Shown here one piece after another: positions 1 through 7,131 of a stretch of DNA of 64,000 nucleotides. Origin of the DNA: Janibacter cremeus (lineage in GTDB: Bacteria > Actinomycetota > Actinomycetes > Actinomycetales > Dermatophilaceae); contig NZ_CP115184.1 in the NCBI RefSeq assembly GCF_029395675.1, positions 124,001 to 188,000 of the forward strand. Reading direction: 5' to 3'. Positions within the stretch are counted from its first letter, which is position 1. Each line of letters opens with the position of its first letter. A model generated the notes under the pieces. It did not search any database, was not told where the DNA came from, and saw nothing but the letters and a program-made list of their open reading frames with translations. A program made the translations under genes and the position numbers.

Positions 1-784
1 GGTCGTCGGTGTCGGCGAGAACCTCGCCCTCGGGCCCGAGCGCTGCGGTGACGTCGGCGACACGCAGCGCACCGAGGAGGGTCTCGGCGTCGGTCGTGCG
101 CACGAGCGAGCTGGCCGCGCCGCGCAGGTCACCGACCGTCCCCTCCCGCACGAGCCGGCCGTTGCTGATGATGATGACCTCGTCGACGGTCTGCTCCACC
201 TCCTGCAGCAGGTGGCTGGAGATGAGGATCGTGCGTCCTTCCTGCGCGAGGTGGCGCAGGAAGCCGCGCAGCCACCGGATGCCCTCGGGGTCGAGGCCGT
301 TGGCCGGCTCGTCGAGGACGAGCAGGCGCGGGTCGCCGAGCAGGGCGGCCGCCAGGCCGAGGCGCTGGCGCATGCCCATGCTGTAGCCGCCGGCGCGCTT
401 GCGGGCGGCCGCGGGGATGCCGGTGAGCTCGAGCAGCTCGTCGACCCGGGAGTCGGGGACGCCTGCGGGCGCGGCGAGGACGCGCAGGTGGTCGCGGCCG
501 GTGCGGCCGGGGTGGAAGTTGGTCGCCTCGAGCGCGGAGCCGACGTGGGTCATCGGCCGGTCGAGCCGGATGTAGTCCTGCCCGTCGATCGTGGCCGAGC
601 CCGAGGTGGGGTGGATCAGGCCGAGCAGCATCCGCAGGCTGGTCGTCTTGCCGGCGCCGTTGGGGCCGAGGAAGCCGGTGATCCGCCCCGGCTCGACGGT
701 GAAGCTCAGGTCGTCCACGGCGGTGAAGTCGCCGAATCTCTTGGTGAGGTTGCGTACCTCGACGCGTGCGCCGGTCACAGTCAT
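1..784 (-). CDS. ABC transporter ATP-binding protein (3' part cut by window edge)
   Basis: Cytoplasmic ATPase subunit of an ABC exporter of the drug/antibiotic-resistance type (NatA/DrrA-like); the permease is not in the window. Reading down from the ATG at 784 gives about 261 residues before the window ends. Visible motifs are Walker A GPNGAGKTT (about residues 40-48), signature YSMGMRQRL, Walker B LLVLDEPANGLDP and the switch His in ISSHLL. The start follows from family alignment (MTVTGARVEVRNLTKRFGD, then Walker A at the usual distance). It lies back to back with the CNNM gene at 952, with about 165 bp of shared promoter region. The ABC class is sure; the substrate is unknown. Confidence 0.93.
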   Translation of the reverse strand, partial: MTVTGARVEVRNLTKRFGDFTAVDDLSFTVEPGRITGFLGPNGAGKTTSLRMLLGLIHPTSGSATIDGQDYIRLDRPMTHVGSALEATNFHPGRTGRDHLRVLAAPAGVPDSRVDELLELTGIPAAARKRAGGYSMGMRQRLGLAAALLGDPRLLVLDEPANGLDPEGIRWLRGFLRHLAQEGRTILISSHLLQEVEQTVDEVIIISNGRLVREGTVGDLRGAASSLVRTTDAETLLGALRVADVTAALGPEGEVLADTDD

Positions 785-936
785 GTGTGTGGGTCCCCTG
801 TCGCTGTGGTGTCCGGCCCATGCAACCACTGGGGGAGGTGTGCCCCCAAGCGACATTCCGAAGGGGGTGGACCCGGGTCGTCCCGCCCCGTCCGCCCGGA
901 AGGTCGTCATCGTCCCGTCACGGAGCGCGGTGACCG

Positions 937-942
937 TAGAAT
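937..942 (+). promoter_or_regulatory. -10 box (TAGAAT) of a probably leaderless CNNM transcript
   Basis: TAGAAT is a good actinobacterial -10 and ends 9 nt before the ATG at 952, so transcription should start at or just before the start codon. No Shine-Dalgarno sequence lies between them. The -35 region is not obvious. Confidence 0.5.
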
Positions 943-951
943 CCCGACATC

Positions 952-2265
952 ATGACCATCGGTCTCCTCGTCCTCGCCCTCGTCCTGACCCTGGGCACAG
1001 CGCTCTTCGTGGCCGCCGAGTTCTCGCTCGTCGCTCTGGACCGTCCGGCCGTCCAGCGGGCCGTCGACGCCGGTGACGCCCGGGCGCGACCGGTGCTCGG
1101 CTCCCTTCGCCGCCTGTCGACGCTGCTGTCCGCCTGCCAGGTGGGGATCACCGTCACCACGCTGGCCCTGGGTTACATCGCCAACCCGGCGATCGGGTCG
1201 CTCATCTCTCCCGGGCTGGAGGCGCTGGGCATGTCCGAGGCGGCCGCGTCGCGCAGTGCCGGCGGTCTCGCCCTGCTGATCGCCACCGTCTTCTCGATGA
1301 TCCTCGGCGAGATGGTCCCCAAGACGCTCGCCGTCTCCGCGCCGCTCGGGACCGCCAAGGTCGTCGCCGTGCCGATGCGTGTCGTCGGCGTCATCTTCAA
1401 GCCGGCGATCGTCGTGCTCAACGGCTCCGCGAACTGGGTGCTCCACCGCATGGGCGTCGAGCCGCAGGAGGAGCTGTCCGCCGCGCGCAGCCCCGCCGAG
1501 CTCGCCTCCCTCGTGCGCACCTCCGTCGAGGCGGGCACCCTCGACTACGGGACCGGCCGGCTCGTCGCGCGCTCGTTGGGCTTCGGCGAGCAGACCGCCG
1601 CCGACGTGATGACCCCGCGCAACCGCGCCAGCTCCATCGACCGCACCGCCACCGCCGAGGAGCTCGTCGCGCTCGCGCGCCGCACCGGGCACTCCCGATT
1701 CCCCGTCACCGCCGGCGACGACTGGGACGACATCGACGGTGTCGTCCACGTCAAGAAGGGCATCGCCGTCCCGCACGACCGACGCGAGTCCGTCCCCGTC
1801 TCCGCGCTGATGATCGACGCCGTGCTCGTGCCGGAGACGCTGCGCCTGGACCCGCTGCTGATGCAGCTGCGCGAGGCCGGCCTGCAGATGGGTGTCGTCG
1901 TCGACGAGTACGGCGGGACCGCGGGGCTGGTGACGCTGGAGGACCTCGTCGAGGAGATCGTCGGGGAGGTCCACGACGAGCACGACCGCGTGCAGACCAC
2001 CGGCCGCTCGCACGGGGACGGCAACTGGACCGTCCCGGGGCTCTGGCGCCCGGACGAGGTGCACGACCGGATCGGTGCGCCGGTGCCCGACGGGGCCTCG
2101 TACGAGACCGTCGGCGGCTGGGTCATGGCCGAGCTCGGACGCGTGCCCGAGGTCGGGGACGTCGTGCGGATCGACGGCTGGGAGGTGACCGTGGCCGACA
2201 TGGACAACCACCGGGTGGACCGGCTGCGGTTCGTCCTGCGGGTCGAGGACGAGGGGTCGGCATGA
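952..2265 (+). CDS. CNNM/CorC (HlyC) family membrane protein with CBS pair
   Basis: Integral membrane protein of the CNNM/CorC family, proposed to export divalent cations (Mg2+/Co2+). The 437 residues hold an N-terminal DUF21 (CNNM) transmembrane domain (about 1-200, with the conserved segment LGEMVPKTLAV), a tandem CBS pair (about 215-335, VVVDEYGGTAGLVTLEDLVEEIVGEV) and a C-terminal CorC_HlyC transporter-associated domain (about 345-430). It is followed by a paralogue with a 4-bp ATGA overlap, so the two are translationally coupled and may form a hetero-oligomer. The start at 952 is favoured because the hydrophobic first helix begins directly after it. Family assignment is firm; ion specificity is not visible. 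Confidence 0.93.
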   Translation: MTIGLLVLALVLTLGTALFVAAEFSLVALDRPAVQRAVDAGDARARPVLGSLRRLSTLLSACQVGITVTTLALGYIANPAIGSLISPGLEALGMSEAAASRSAGGLALLIATVFSMILGEMVPKTLAVSAPLGTAKVVAVPMRVVGVIFKPAIVVLNGSANWVLHRMGVEPQEELSAARSPAELASLVRTSVEAGTLDYGTGRLVARSLGFGEQTAADVMTPRNRASSIDRTATAEELVALARRTGHSRFPVTAGDDWDDIDGVVHVKKGIAVPHDRRESVPVSALMIDAVLVPETLRLDPLLMQLREAGLQMGVVVDEYGGTAGLVTLEDLVEEIVGEVHDEHDRVQTTGRSHGDGNWTVPGLWRPDEVHDRIGAPVPDGASYETVGGWVMAELGRVPEVGDVVRIDGWEVTVADMDNHRVDRLRFVLRVEDEGSA

Positions 2266-3293
2266 CCACCGTCGTCATCACGGCCGCGCTGCTGCTGGCC
2301 AATGCCTTCTTCGTCGGCGCGGAGTTCGCCGCGATGGCCGCCCGCCGCAGCCAGCTCGAGCCGCTGGCCGACGAGGGCAACAAGCGGGCCGCCGTGGCCG
2401 TCGAGGCCATGCAGCACACCGGGGTCCTGCTCGCGACCTGCCAGCTGGGGATCACGATCTGCTCGGTGCTCCTGGGCGCGATCTCCGAGGCGGCGCTGCA
2501 CCACGCGCTGCACCCGGTCATGGTCAGCGCCGGCGTGCCGGACGCCTTCACCGACGCCACCTCGCTCGTGCTGGCCATCCTCATCGTGGTCTACCTGCAC
2601 GTCGTCGTCGGCGAGATGGTCCCCAAGAACCTCGCCATCGCGGGGCCGGAGCGCTCCGCGATGTGGCTCGTGCCGCCGCTGATGTGGGTGATGAAGGTCG
2701 CCAAGCCGGTCATCCTCGGGATGGACTGGGTGTCGAAGGCCTTCGTCCGGGCGATGGGCATCGACCCCAAGGACGAGGTGGGTGCTGCCTTCACCGCCGA
2801 GGAGGTCCAGCACATCGTCGCCGAGTCCCACAAGGAGGGGCTCGTCGAGGCGCACAAGTACGGCCTCGTCGGTGCGGCGCTGGAGTTCTCCGACAAGGAC
2901 GCCGTCGACGTGGCCATCGTCCCCGACGCGCTGGTCACCGTCGAGCCCGGGGCCACGCCCGACGACATCGAGCGGCTCGTGGCCAAGCACGGCTTCTCGC
3001 GCTACCCGGTCGCCGGAGTCGGGGGAGACCTCACCGGCTACCTCCACCTGAAGGACGTGCTCTACGCCGACGAGCAGGAGCGCAGCCAGGCCGTCCCGAC
3101 CAAGCGCCTGCGCCGCATGGCCACGGTCCGCCCGGACGACGAGGTCGAGGACGTGCTGCGGACGATGCAGCGCACCGGCACCCACGTCGCCCGTGTCGTC
3201 GGCGACGACGGTCGCGTCAGCGGTGTGGTCTTCCTCGAGGACGTCATCGAGGAGCTCGTCGGTGAGGTGACCGACTCGACCCAGCGCGGCTGA
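2262..3293 (+). CDS. CNNM/CorC family membrane protein, short form
   Basis: Second CNNM protein (343 residues), overlapping the previous gene by ATGA. It has the DUF21 membrane domain (about 1-190, VGEMVPKNLAIAGPE) and a CBS pair (about 205-340, VSGVVFLEDVIEELVGEV), then stops; the CorC_HlyC domain of its neighbour is absent. Such long/short CNNM pairs are common in Actinobacteria. The likely role is divalent-cation transport or its regulation together with the upstream paralogue. The missing C-terminal domain is natural for the short form, since the stop follows a complete CBS2 helix. Confidence 0.9.
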   Translation: MTTVVITAALLLANAFFVGAEFAAMAARRSQLEPLADEGNKRAAVAVEAMQHTGVLLATCQLGITICSVLLGAISEAALHHALHPVMVSAGVPDAFTDATSLVLAILIVVYLHVVVGEMVPKNLAIAGPERSAMWLVPPLMWVMKVAKPVILGMDWVSKAFVRAMGIDPKDEVGAAFTAEEVQHIVAESHKEGLVEAHKYGLVGAALEFSDKDAVDVAIVPDALVTVEPGATPDDIERLVAKHGFSRYPVAGVGGDLTGYLHLKDVLYADEQERSQAVPTKRLRRMATVRPDDEVEDVLRTMQRTGTHVARVVGDDGRVSGVVFLEDVIEELVGEVTDSTQRG

Positions 3294-3320
3294 CCCCCTT
3301 CGTCCGGGCGTGTCTCTCGC

Positions 3321-3361
3321 GAGTCCCACGATTATCGGGTGACCCGAGAATCTGGGGACTC
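3321..3361. repeat. Nested palindrome with TTATCGGGTGACCCGA core
   Basis: Outer arms GAGTCCC (3321-3327) and GGGACTC (3355-3361) enclose the palindrome TCGGGTGACCCGA. The 16-mer TTATCGGGTGACCCGA (3332-3347) recurs in inverted orientation at 6928-6943. It could terminate the CNNM operon, but there is no T-run. Confidence 0.5.
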
Positions 3362-3370
3362 CACCCCCAC

Positions 3371-3424
3371 AGGTGGTCACTTGGTGCGTCATGGAGCGGG
3401 TTTTGTCGCACGAAGTGACCACCT
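3371..3424. repeat. Inverted repeat, AGGTGGTCACTTGGTGCG family, copy 1
   Basis: The 18-nt left arm AGGTGGTCACTTGGTGCG (3371-3388) pairs with CGCACGAAGTGACCACCT (3407-3424) with one mismatch. The identical left arm occurs again at 16285. It lies upstream of the chosen start of the next gene. Confidence 0.7.
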
Positions 3425-3482
3425 GGCCCAGGGTGTGGAGAACTTCGCGGGGTGGACGCCCACCCCGGGCACGCTGGTGGGC

Positions 3483-4427
3483 GTGGCGCGACCCCTGAAC
3501 TTCCCGGAACCCTTCCACGAGGGCACCTTCCCGGTGCGCGAGGCGCGAGATGAGGTCCCGAGCGGCAGCCTGCGAACCCTGGCCAATCCGTACCGAGGGG
3601 TGCGCTGCCACGACGCCCCGGAGACCGTCGTCGAGCGGTTCGGGGCGCTGCGTCTGGTGTGCCCCGGCGACCTCGCACTGTCGCACTGCTCCGCGGCCGA
3701 GGTGCTCAACCTGCCGCTTCCACGGGAGTGCGAGCACGATGCCGTGCACGTCATGGGTAGGGGCGCACGGATTCGGCGGCGAGGGGTGGTCGGCCACCGC
3801 GGACTCGACCGGCGCGAGGTGATGACCGTCCGTGGAGTTCGGGTGACCGGGCCGGCGGACACCTGGCTGGACCTGGCTCCCTTCGTCGGCCTGGAGGACC
3901 TCGTCGTCATCGGTGACGCCGTGGCGAAGCGACTGGGCGGTACCGACCCGCTGCGCGCGCTGCTGGGCCGTCGCGTCCCGGGGGTGCGCCGGGCCCGCGA
4001 GGCGCTGGAGTGGATCCGGGTCGGGGGGCGCTCGCCGATGGAGACGCGCTCACGCGTGCTCTTCGTGCGCGTCGGGCTGCCCGAGCCCGAGCTGAATGTC
4101 GACATCAGCGACCCCGACGGCGGCTGGCTGGCGACGGGGGACCTCGTGTGGCGCGAGGCGAAGGTCGTGGGGGAGTACCAGGGCGCGGACCACTTCGGTG
4201 ACTACGAGCGTGGGGATGACGACATCGTCCGGCGACGACTCGTGGAGGCGGCGGGATGGACCTACGTCGACTTCACCAAGGACGACTACTTCCGGCGCCC
4301 ACGGCGACTGGTCCTGGTGCGTCGGCTGGCCGACGAGCTCGGCTGCACGCTCGACCCCGGCGGGCTCCAGGCGATCTCCCGGTGGGCCGGACTGCCCGGA
4401 GGGCCGCTGCGTCCCTGTGGCGGATGA
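3483..4427 (+). CDS. DUF559/AbiEi-like protein with endonuclease-fold C-terminus
   Basis: Actinobacterial family usually annotated as endonuclease domain-containing or DUF559 protein. From GTG 3483 it has 314 residues. The N-terminal 110 residues look like the winged-helix/AbiEi-type region (LPEPF-like opening, then RG(V)R and a CP-GDLALSHCSAAEVL stretch). The C-terminal 100 residues carry a Vsr/PD-(D/E)XK-like core (METRSR, GDLVWREAKVVGEYQG, RR-LVEAAGWTYVDFTKDDY). The frame is open back to 3339, but 3339-3482 is the inverted repeat and non-conserved sequence, so GTG 3483 (MARPLNFPEPF) is preferred. No toxin or restriction partner lies next to it. Function unknown; nuclease activity is inferred from the fold only. 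Confidence 0.75.
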   Translation: MARPLNFPEPFHEGTFPVREARDEVPSGSLRTLANPYRGVRCHDAPETVVERFGALRLVCPGDLALSHCSAAEVLNLPLPRECEHDAVHVMGRGARIRRRGVVGHRGLDRREVMTVRGVRVTGPADTWLDLAPFVGLEDLVVIGDAVAKRLGGTDPLRALLGRRVPGVRRAREALEWIRVGGRSPMETRSRVLFVRVGLPEPELNVDISDPDGGWLATGDLVWREAKVVGEYQGADHFGDYERGDDDIVRRRLVEAAGWTYVDFTKDDYFRRPRRLVLVRRLADELGCTLDPGGLQAISRWAGLPGGPLRPCGG

Positions 4428-4523
4428 CCGGGCGCCAGGGGACAAACACGCGCGTGCCACCATTCCCTCTGTCCTCCGCGGGGGGCATGCTGGAGGTACG
4501 TGAAACAGGAGGAGGAACACGAC

Positions 4524-6080
4524 ATGTCGACCACCAAGGCTCCGGTCGCGCGACGAGAAGGCTTCTCGACGCGCCGGGTCTTCATCTTCGCCGCGATCGG
4601 CTCCGCCGTCGGTCTGGGCAACATCTGGCGATTCCCGTACGTGGCGTACGAGGGTGGTGGTGGCGCCTTCGTCATCCCGTACCTCGTCGCGCTGCTGCTC
4701 GCGGGGATCCCGATGCTCTACCTGGACTACTCGATCGGGCACAAGTTCCGCGGGTCCGCTCCGCTGTCGTTGCGGCGGCTGCACCGCGGCGCCGAGTGGC
4801 TCGGGTGGTGGCAGACGCTCATCTGCATCGTCATCGCGATCTACTACGCGGCCATCCTCGCGTGGGCGGTGAAGTACACGATCCTCTCCTTCAACAAGGG
4901 ATGGGGGGACGACCCGGAGGCCTACCTCTTCGGCACCTACCTGCAGGCCGCCGAGACGCCCGGCCCGACGCTGGACTTCGTCCCCGGCATCCTGCTGACG
5001 ATGATCATCATGTGGGCCATCATCATCGGGGTGCTCGCGCTCGGGGTGCAGACCGGTATCGGACGGCTCGCGCTGATCTTCATCCCGATCCTCGTCGTGG
5101 CCTTCCTCGCCCTCGTGGTCTTCGCGCTGACGCTCGACGGTGCCGGCCAGGGCCTCAACGCGTTCTTCACGCCCGACTGGGCGGCGCTGGGGGACACCGG
5201 CGTGTGGATCTCGGCGGTCGGACAGATCTTCTTCAGCCTGTCCGTCGGCTTCGGCATCATGATCACCTACGCCAGCTACGTCAGCCGCAGGACCGACATG
5301 ACCGGCTCCGGTGCGGTCGTGGCCTTCTCCAACTCCGGCTTCGAGCTGCTGGCCGGCATCGGTGTCTTCGCGGCGCTCGGCTTCATGGCGCAGGCCGCGG
5401 GGAGCTCGGTCAGCGAGGTCGTCTCCAGCGGTATCGGGCTGGCCTTCGTCGCCTTCCCCGCGATCATCAACGAGGCCCCGGCCGGCGCGCTGCTCGGCGT
5501 GCTGTTCTACGGCTCGCTCGTCCTCGCCGGGCTGACCTCGATGATCTCCATCGTCGAGGTCGTCATCGGCGCGGTCCGCGACAAGATCGGGATCTCCCGC
5601 AGGGCGGCGACCTTCGTCGTCGGGGTCCCGATGGCGGCCCTGAGCACCGTGATGTTCTCGACCACCGGGGGGCTGTACCTGCTCGACACCATGGACGCCT
5701 TCGTCAACTCCTTCGGCATCGTGGTCGTCGCGGCCGTGATGATGCTCGCCATCGCCTTCGTCTTCCGGAAGCTGCCGGTGCTGCGCGAACACATGGACCG
5801 CATCGGCTCGATCAAGCTCAAGGGCTGGTGGCCGGTGCTCATCGCAGTCGTCGTCCCGGTCCTGCTGGTCGTCATCGTGTGGCAGGAGCTGCAGGCGAAG
5901 ATCGCCGAGCCGTACGGCGGCTACCCGGCCGAGCTGCTCAACGTCTTCGGCTGGGGCATGGCCATCGCCCTGCCGATCATCGCGATCGTCCTGTCGCTGG
6001 TCCCGTGGCGTGGGGACGTCGACCTCGAGAATGCACCCGAGGAAGCTGCTGAGCTCGTCGATGGAGGTGAGAAGGCATGA
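4524..6080 (+). CDS. Sodium-dependent amino-acid transporter (NSS family, MetP-like)
   Basis: Twelve-helix Na+-coupled importer of the neurotransmitter:sodium symporter family, 518 residues. The signature first helix AAIGSAVGLGNIWRFPYVAYEGGG (about 20-45) carries the unwound GLGNIWRFPY sodium/substrate site, followed by QTGIGRL and FFSLSVGFGIMITYASY in later helices. The start ATG 4524 has a strong Shine-Dalgarno (GGAGGAGG) 9-13 nt upstream; the GTG at 4500 is rejected because it lies before that site. The overlapping small gene at 6077 is a MetS-type subunit, so the closest characterised system is the methionine/alanine transporter MetPS of Corynebacterium glutamicum. Methionine, alanine or another neutral amino acid is therefore the likely substrate. 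Confidence 0.92.
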   Translation: MSTTKAPVARREGFSTRRVFIFAAIGSAVGLGNIWRFPYVAYEGGGGAFVIPYLVALLLAGIPMLYLDYSIGHKFRGSAPLSLRRLHRGAEWLGWWQTLICIVIAIYYAAILAWAVKYTILSFNKGWGDDPEAYLFGTYLQAAETPGPTLDFVPGILLTMIIMWAIIIGVLALGVQTGIGRLALIFIPILVVAFLALVVFALTLDGAGQGLNAFFTPDWAALGDTGVWISAVGQIFFSLSVGFGIMITYASYVSRRTDMTGSGAVVAFSNSGFELLAGIGVFAALGFMAQAAGSSVSEVVSSGIGLAFVAFPAIINEAPAGALLGVLFYGSLVLAGLTSMISIVEVVIGAVRDKIGISRRAATFVVGVPMAALSTVMFSTTGGLYLLDTMDAFVNSFGIVVVAAVMMLAIAFVFRKLPVLREHMDRIGSIKLKGWWPVLIAVVVPVLLVVIVWQELQAKIAEPYGGYPAELLNVFGWGMAIALPIIAIVLSLVPWRGDVDLENAPEEAAELVDGGEKA

Positions 6081-6220
6081 CCACGACGGCAATCATCATG
6101 ATGATCATCGCGATGCTGACCATCTGGGGTGGGCTCGTGCTCGCGATCATCAACCTGGGCAAGCGCGGCGACGTCGCCCCTGAGGACGTCCGCGGCGCAG
6201 AGGTCCACCGCGACCTCTGA
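6077..6220 (+). CDS. MetS-type small subunit of NSS transporter (47 aa)
   Basis: A 47-residue single-helix membrane protein that starts inside the stop of the transporter gene (ATGA overlap). The sequence opens MTTTAIIMMIIAMLTIWGGL, one transmembrane helix to about residue 27, and ends in a short charged cytoplasmic tail (GKRGDVAPEDVRG). Size, position and the WGG/NLG pattern match the methionine-and-alanine-importer small subunit family, needed for activity of MetP in C. glutamicum. The coupled overlap implies near 1:1 synthesis. A strong terminator follows. Confidence 0.85.
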   Translation: MTTTAIIMMIIAMLTIWGGLVLAIINLGKRGDVAPEDVRGAEVHRDL

Positions 6221-6230
6221 CCCGCGCGCT

Positions 6231-6280
6231 GGCACCGCGGTCGGCCCCTGTCCGGAAGGGGTCGACCGCGGTACCTTTTT
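6231..6280 (+). terminator. Rho-independent terminator of the transporter operon
   Basis: A 15-bp stem with one G-T pair (ACCGCGGTCGGCCCC at 6234-6248 against 6258-6272), a 9-nt loop, then TACC and five T residues. This is the only classical stem plus T-run on the + strand in the first 14 kb. Confidence 0.9.
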
Positions 6281-6310
6281 GTGGGGGGAACAGTCACTAC
6301 GGGGGGAATC

Positions 6311-6802
6311 ATGAGCATCGAGATCCAGCAACCGCAGCCGCACGACATCGTCGGGGACACCGTGATGATCGCCGGCACCGCCGGGGGAGCCTTCGAGGCG
6401 AACTTCAACTACCGCGTCACCGAGGGGCACGACGAGGTCACGGGGCACTTCATGGCCGGCGACGGGATCGGGGGGCACGGCCAGTTCCAGGTCACGGTCG
6501 ACGTGTCCTCCGCCGCCTTCACCCTGCACACCGCGTTCGTCGAGGTCTTCCACGTCTCCGCGCGGGACGCGGCCGAGCTGGACACCCGGGTGGTGCCGGT
6601 CATCCTCGGTCGGTTGCTCGTGCCGGGGTACCGCACCTACCTGGAGCACGTCGTCAGCTCGGGCGAGACGCTGTGGAGCATCGCGCAGACGCACTACGGC
6701 AACGGCAGCCTCTACCACCGGCTCGTGCACGCCAACCCCGCCATCACCAACCCCAACCTCATCAGCGTGGGTGACCTGATCCGGGTGCCGCGGACCCTGT
6801 GA
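6311..6802 (+). CDS. Gmad2-type Ig-like plus LysM domain protein
   Basis: 163 residues from ATG 6311, preceded by a G-rich ribosome site (GGGGGG, 5 nt before). Residues 1-100 resemble the Gmad2 immunoglobulin-like domain (IEIQQPQPHDIVGDTVMIAGTAGGAFEA; strand-rich, no cysteines). Residues 112-162 are one LysM domain (HVVSSGETLWSIAQTHYGNGSLYHRLVHANPAI, then LISVGDLIRVP). No signal peptide is visible, so either it acts inside the cell or export is non-classical; YgaU/LysM-type cytosolic proteins show the same layout. LysM binds N-acetylglucosamine polymers or mediates envelope contacts. The gene is monocistronic. Domain calls good, role unknown. Confidence 0.82.
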   Translation: MSIEIQQPQPHDIVGDTVMIAGTAGGAFEANFNYRVTEGHDEVTGHFMAGDGIGGHGQFQVTVDVSSAAFTLHTAFVEVFHVSARDAAELDTRVVPVILGRLLVPGYRTYLEHVVSSGETLWSIAQTHYGNGSLYHRLVHANPAITNPNLISVGDLIRVPRTL

Positions 6803-6880
6803 GTCCCTGCGGGGCGCGAAGGGGGGCCGCGGCCCCGCCCGAACCGCATCCCGTGGTCTCTCGCGGACCTCAGCAAGAGA

Positions 6881-6925
6881 AACCCCGGGTTCGCACGAGT
6901 AAGTAACTCGTGCGAACCCGGGGTT
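6881..6925 (-). terminator. Terminator hairpin downstream of tRNA-Arg
   Basis: Perfect 20-bp stem (arms 6881-6900 and 6906-6925, 5-nt loop). Read on the minus strand it lies 35 nt past the tRNA 3' end and is followed by TCTCTT, a T-rich tail. It may also stop the LysM transcript coming the other way. Confidence 0.75.
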
Positions 6926-6960
6926 CATCGGGTCACCCGATAAACGTGTGACCCATGGGG

Positions 6961-7033
6961 CGCCCCCGGCAGGATTCGAACCTGCGGCCCCTGGTACCGG
7001 AAACCAGTGCTCTATCCCCTGAGCTACGGAGGC
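6961..7033 (-). tRNA. tRNA-Arg (anticodon CCG)
   Basis: The 73-nt cloverleaf reads on the minus strand: acceptor GCCTCCG/CGGGGGC with one G-T pair, D-arm GCTC/GAGC, anticodon stem CTGGT/ACCAG with loop TTCCGGT (anticodon CCG, codon CGG), 5-nt variable loop, T-arm GCAGG-TTCGAAT-CCTGC, discriminator G. CCA is not encoded. It sits head to head with argS, whose product charges it. Confidence 0.95.
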
Positions 7034-7117
7034 AGTGGGTGATGCCGGATGAGATTAACACCAGCGCGCGCTGTCCCGAGAATCGATCCGCCGCGACAGG
7101 GCGTGCGCCCCCGGACC

Positions 7118-7123
7118 TAGACT
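7118..7123 (+). promoter_or_regulatory. -10 box (TAGACT) of leaderless argS transcript
   Basis: TAGACT ends 8 nt before the GTG start of argS with no Shine-Dalgarno between them, so the operon mRNA probably begins at the start codon. Confidence 0.6.
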
Positions 7124-7131
7124 GAGCGACC

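Noticed and set aside
129..821. 230-codon minus-strand frame overlapping the ABC ATPase
   Set aside because: Arg/Pro/His-rich shadow; the real ATPase frame (Walker A/B, signature) lies in a different minus-strand frame.
1545..3797. 750-codon minus-strand frame across the CNNM pair
   Set aside because: Low-complexity Asp/Arg/His shadow typical of the complement of GC-rich genes; the plus frames have clear domains.
4428..4523. SAM or T-box riboswitch before the MetP-like transporter
   Set aside because: The gap is under 100 nt and lacks the conserved core motifs of these riboswitches.
4050..6092. 680-codon minus-strand frame opposite the NSS transporter
   Set aside because: Composition is shadow-like and the plus strand encodes a complete NSS transporter.
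6961..7033. Integration site of a mobile element at tRNA-Arg
   Set aside because: No integrase and no direct repeat of the tRNA 3' end seen in the window.
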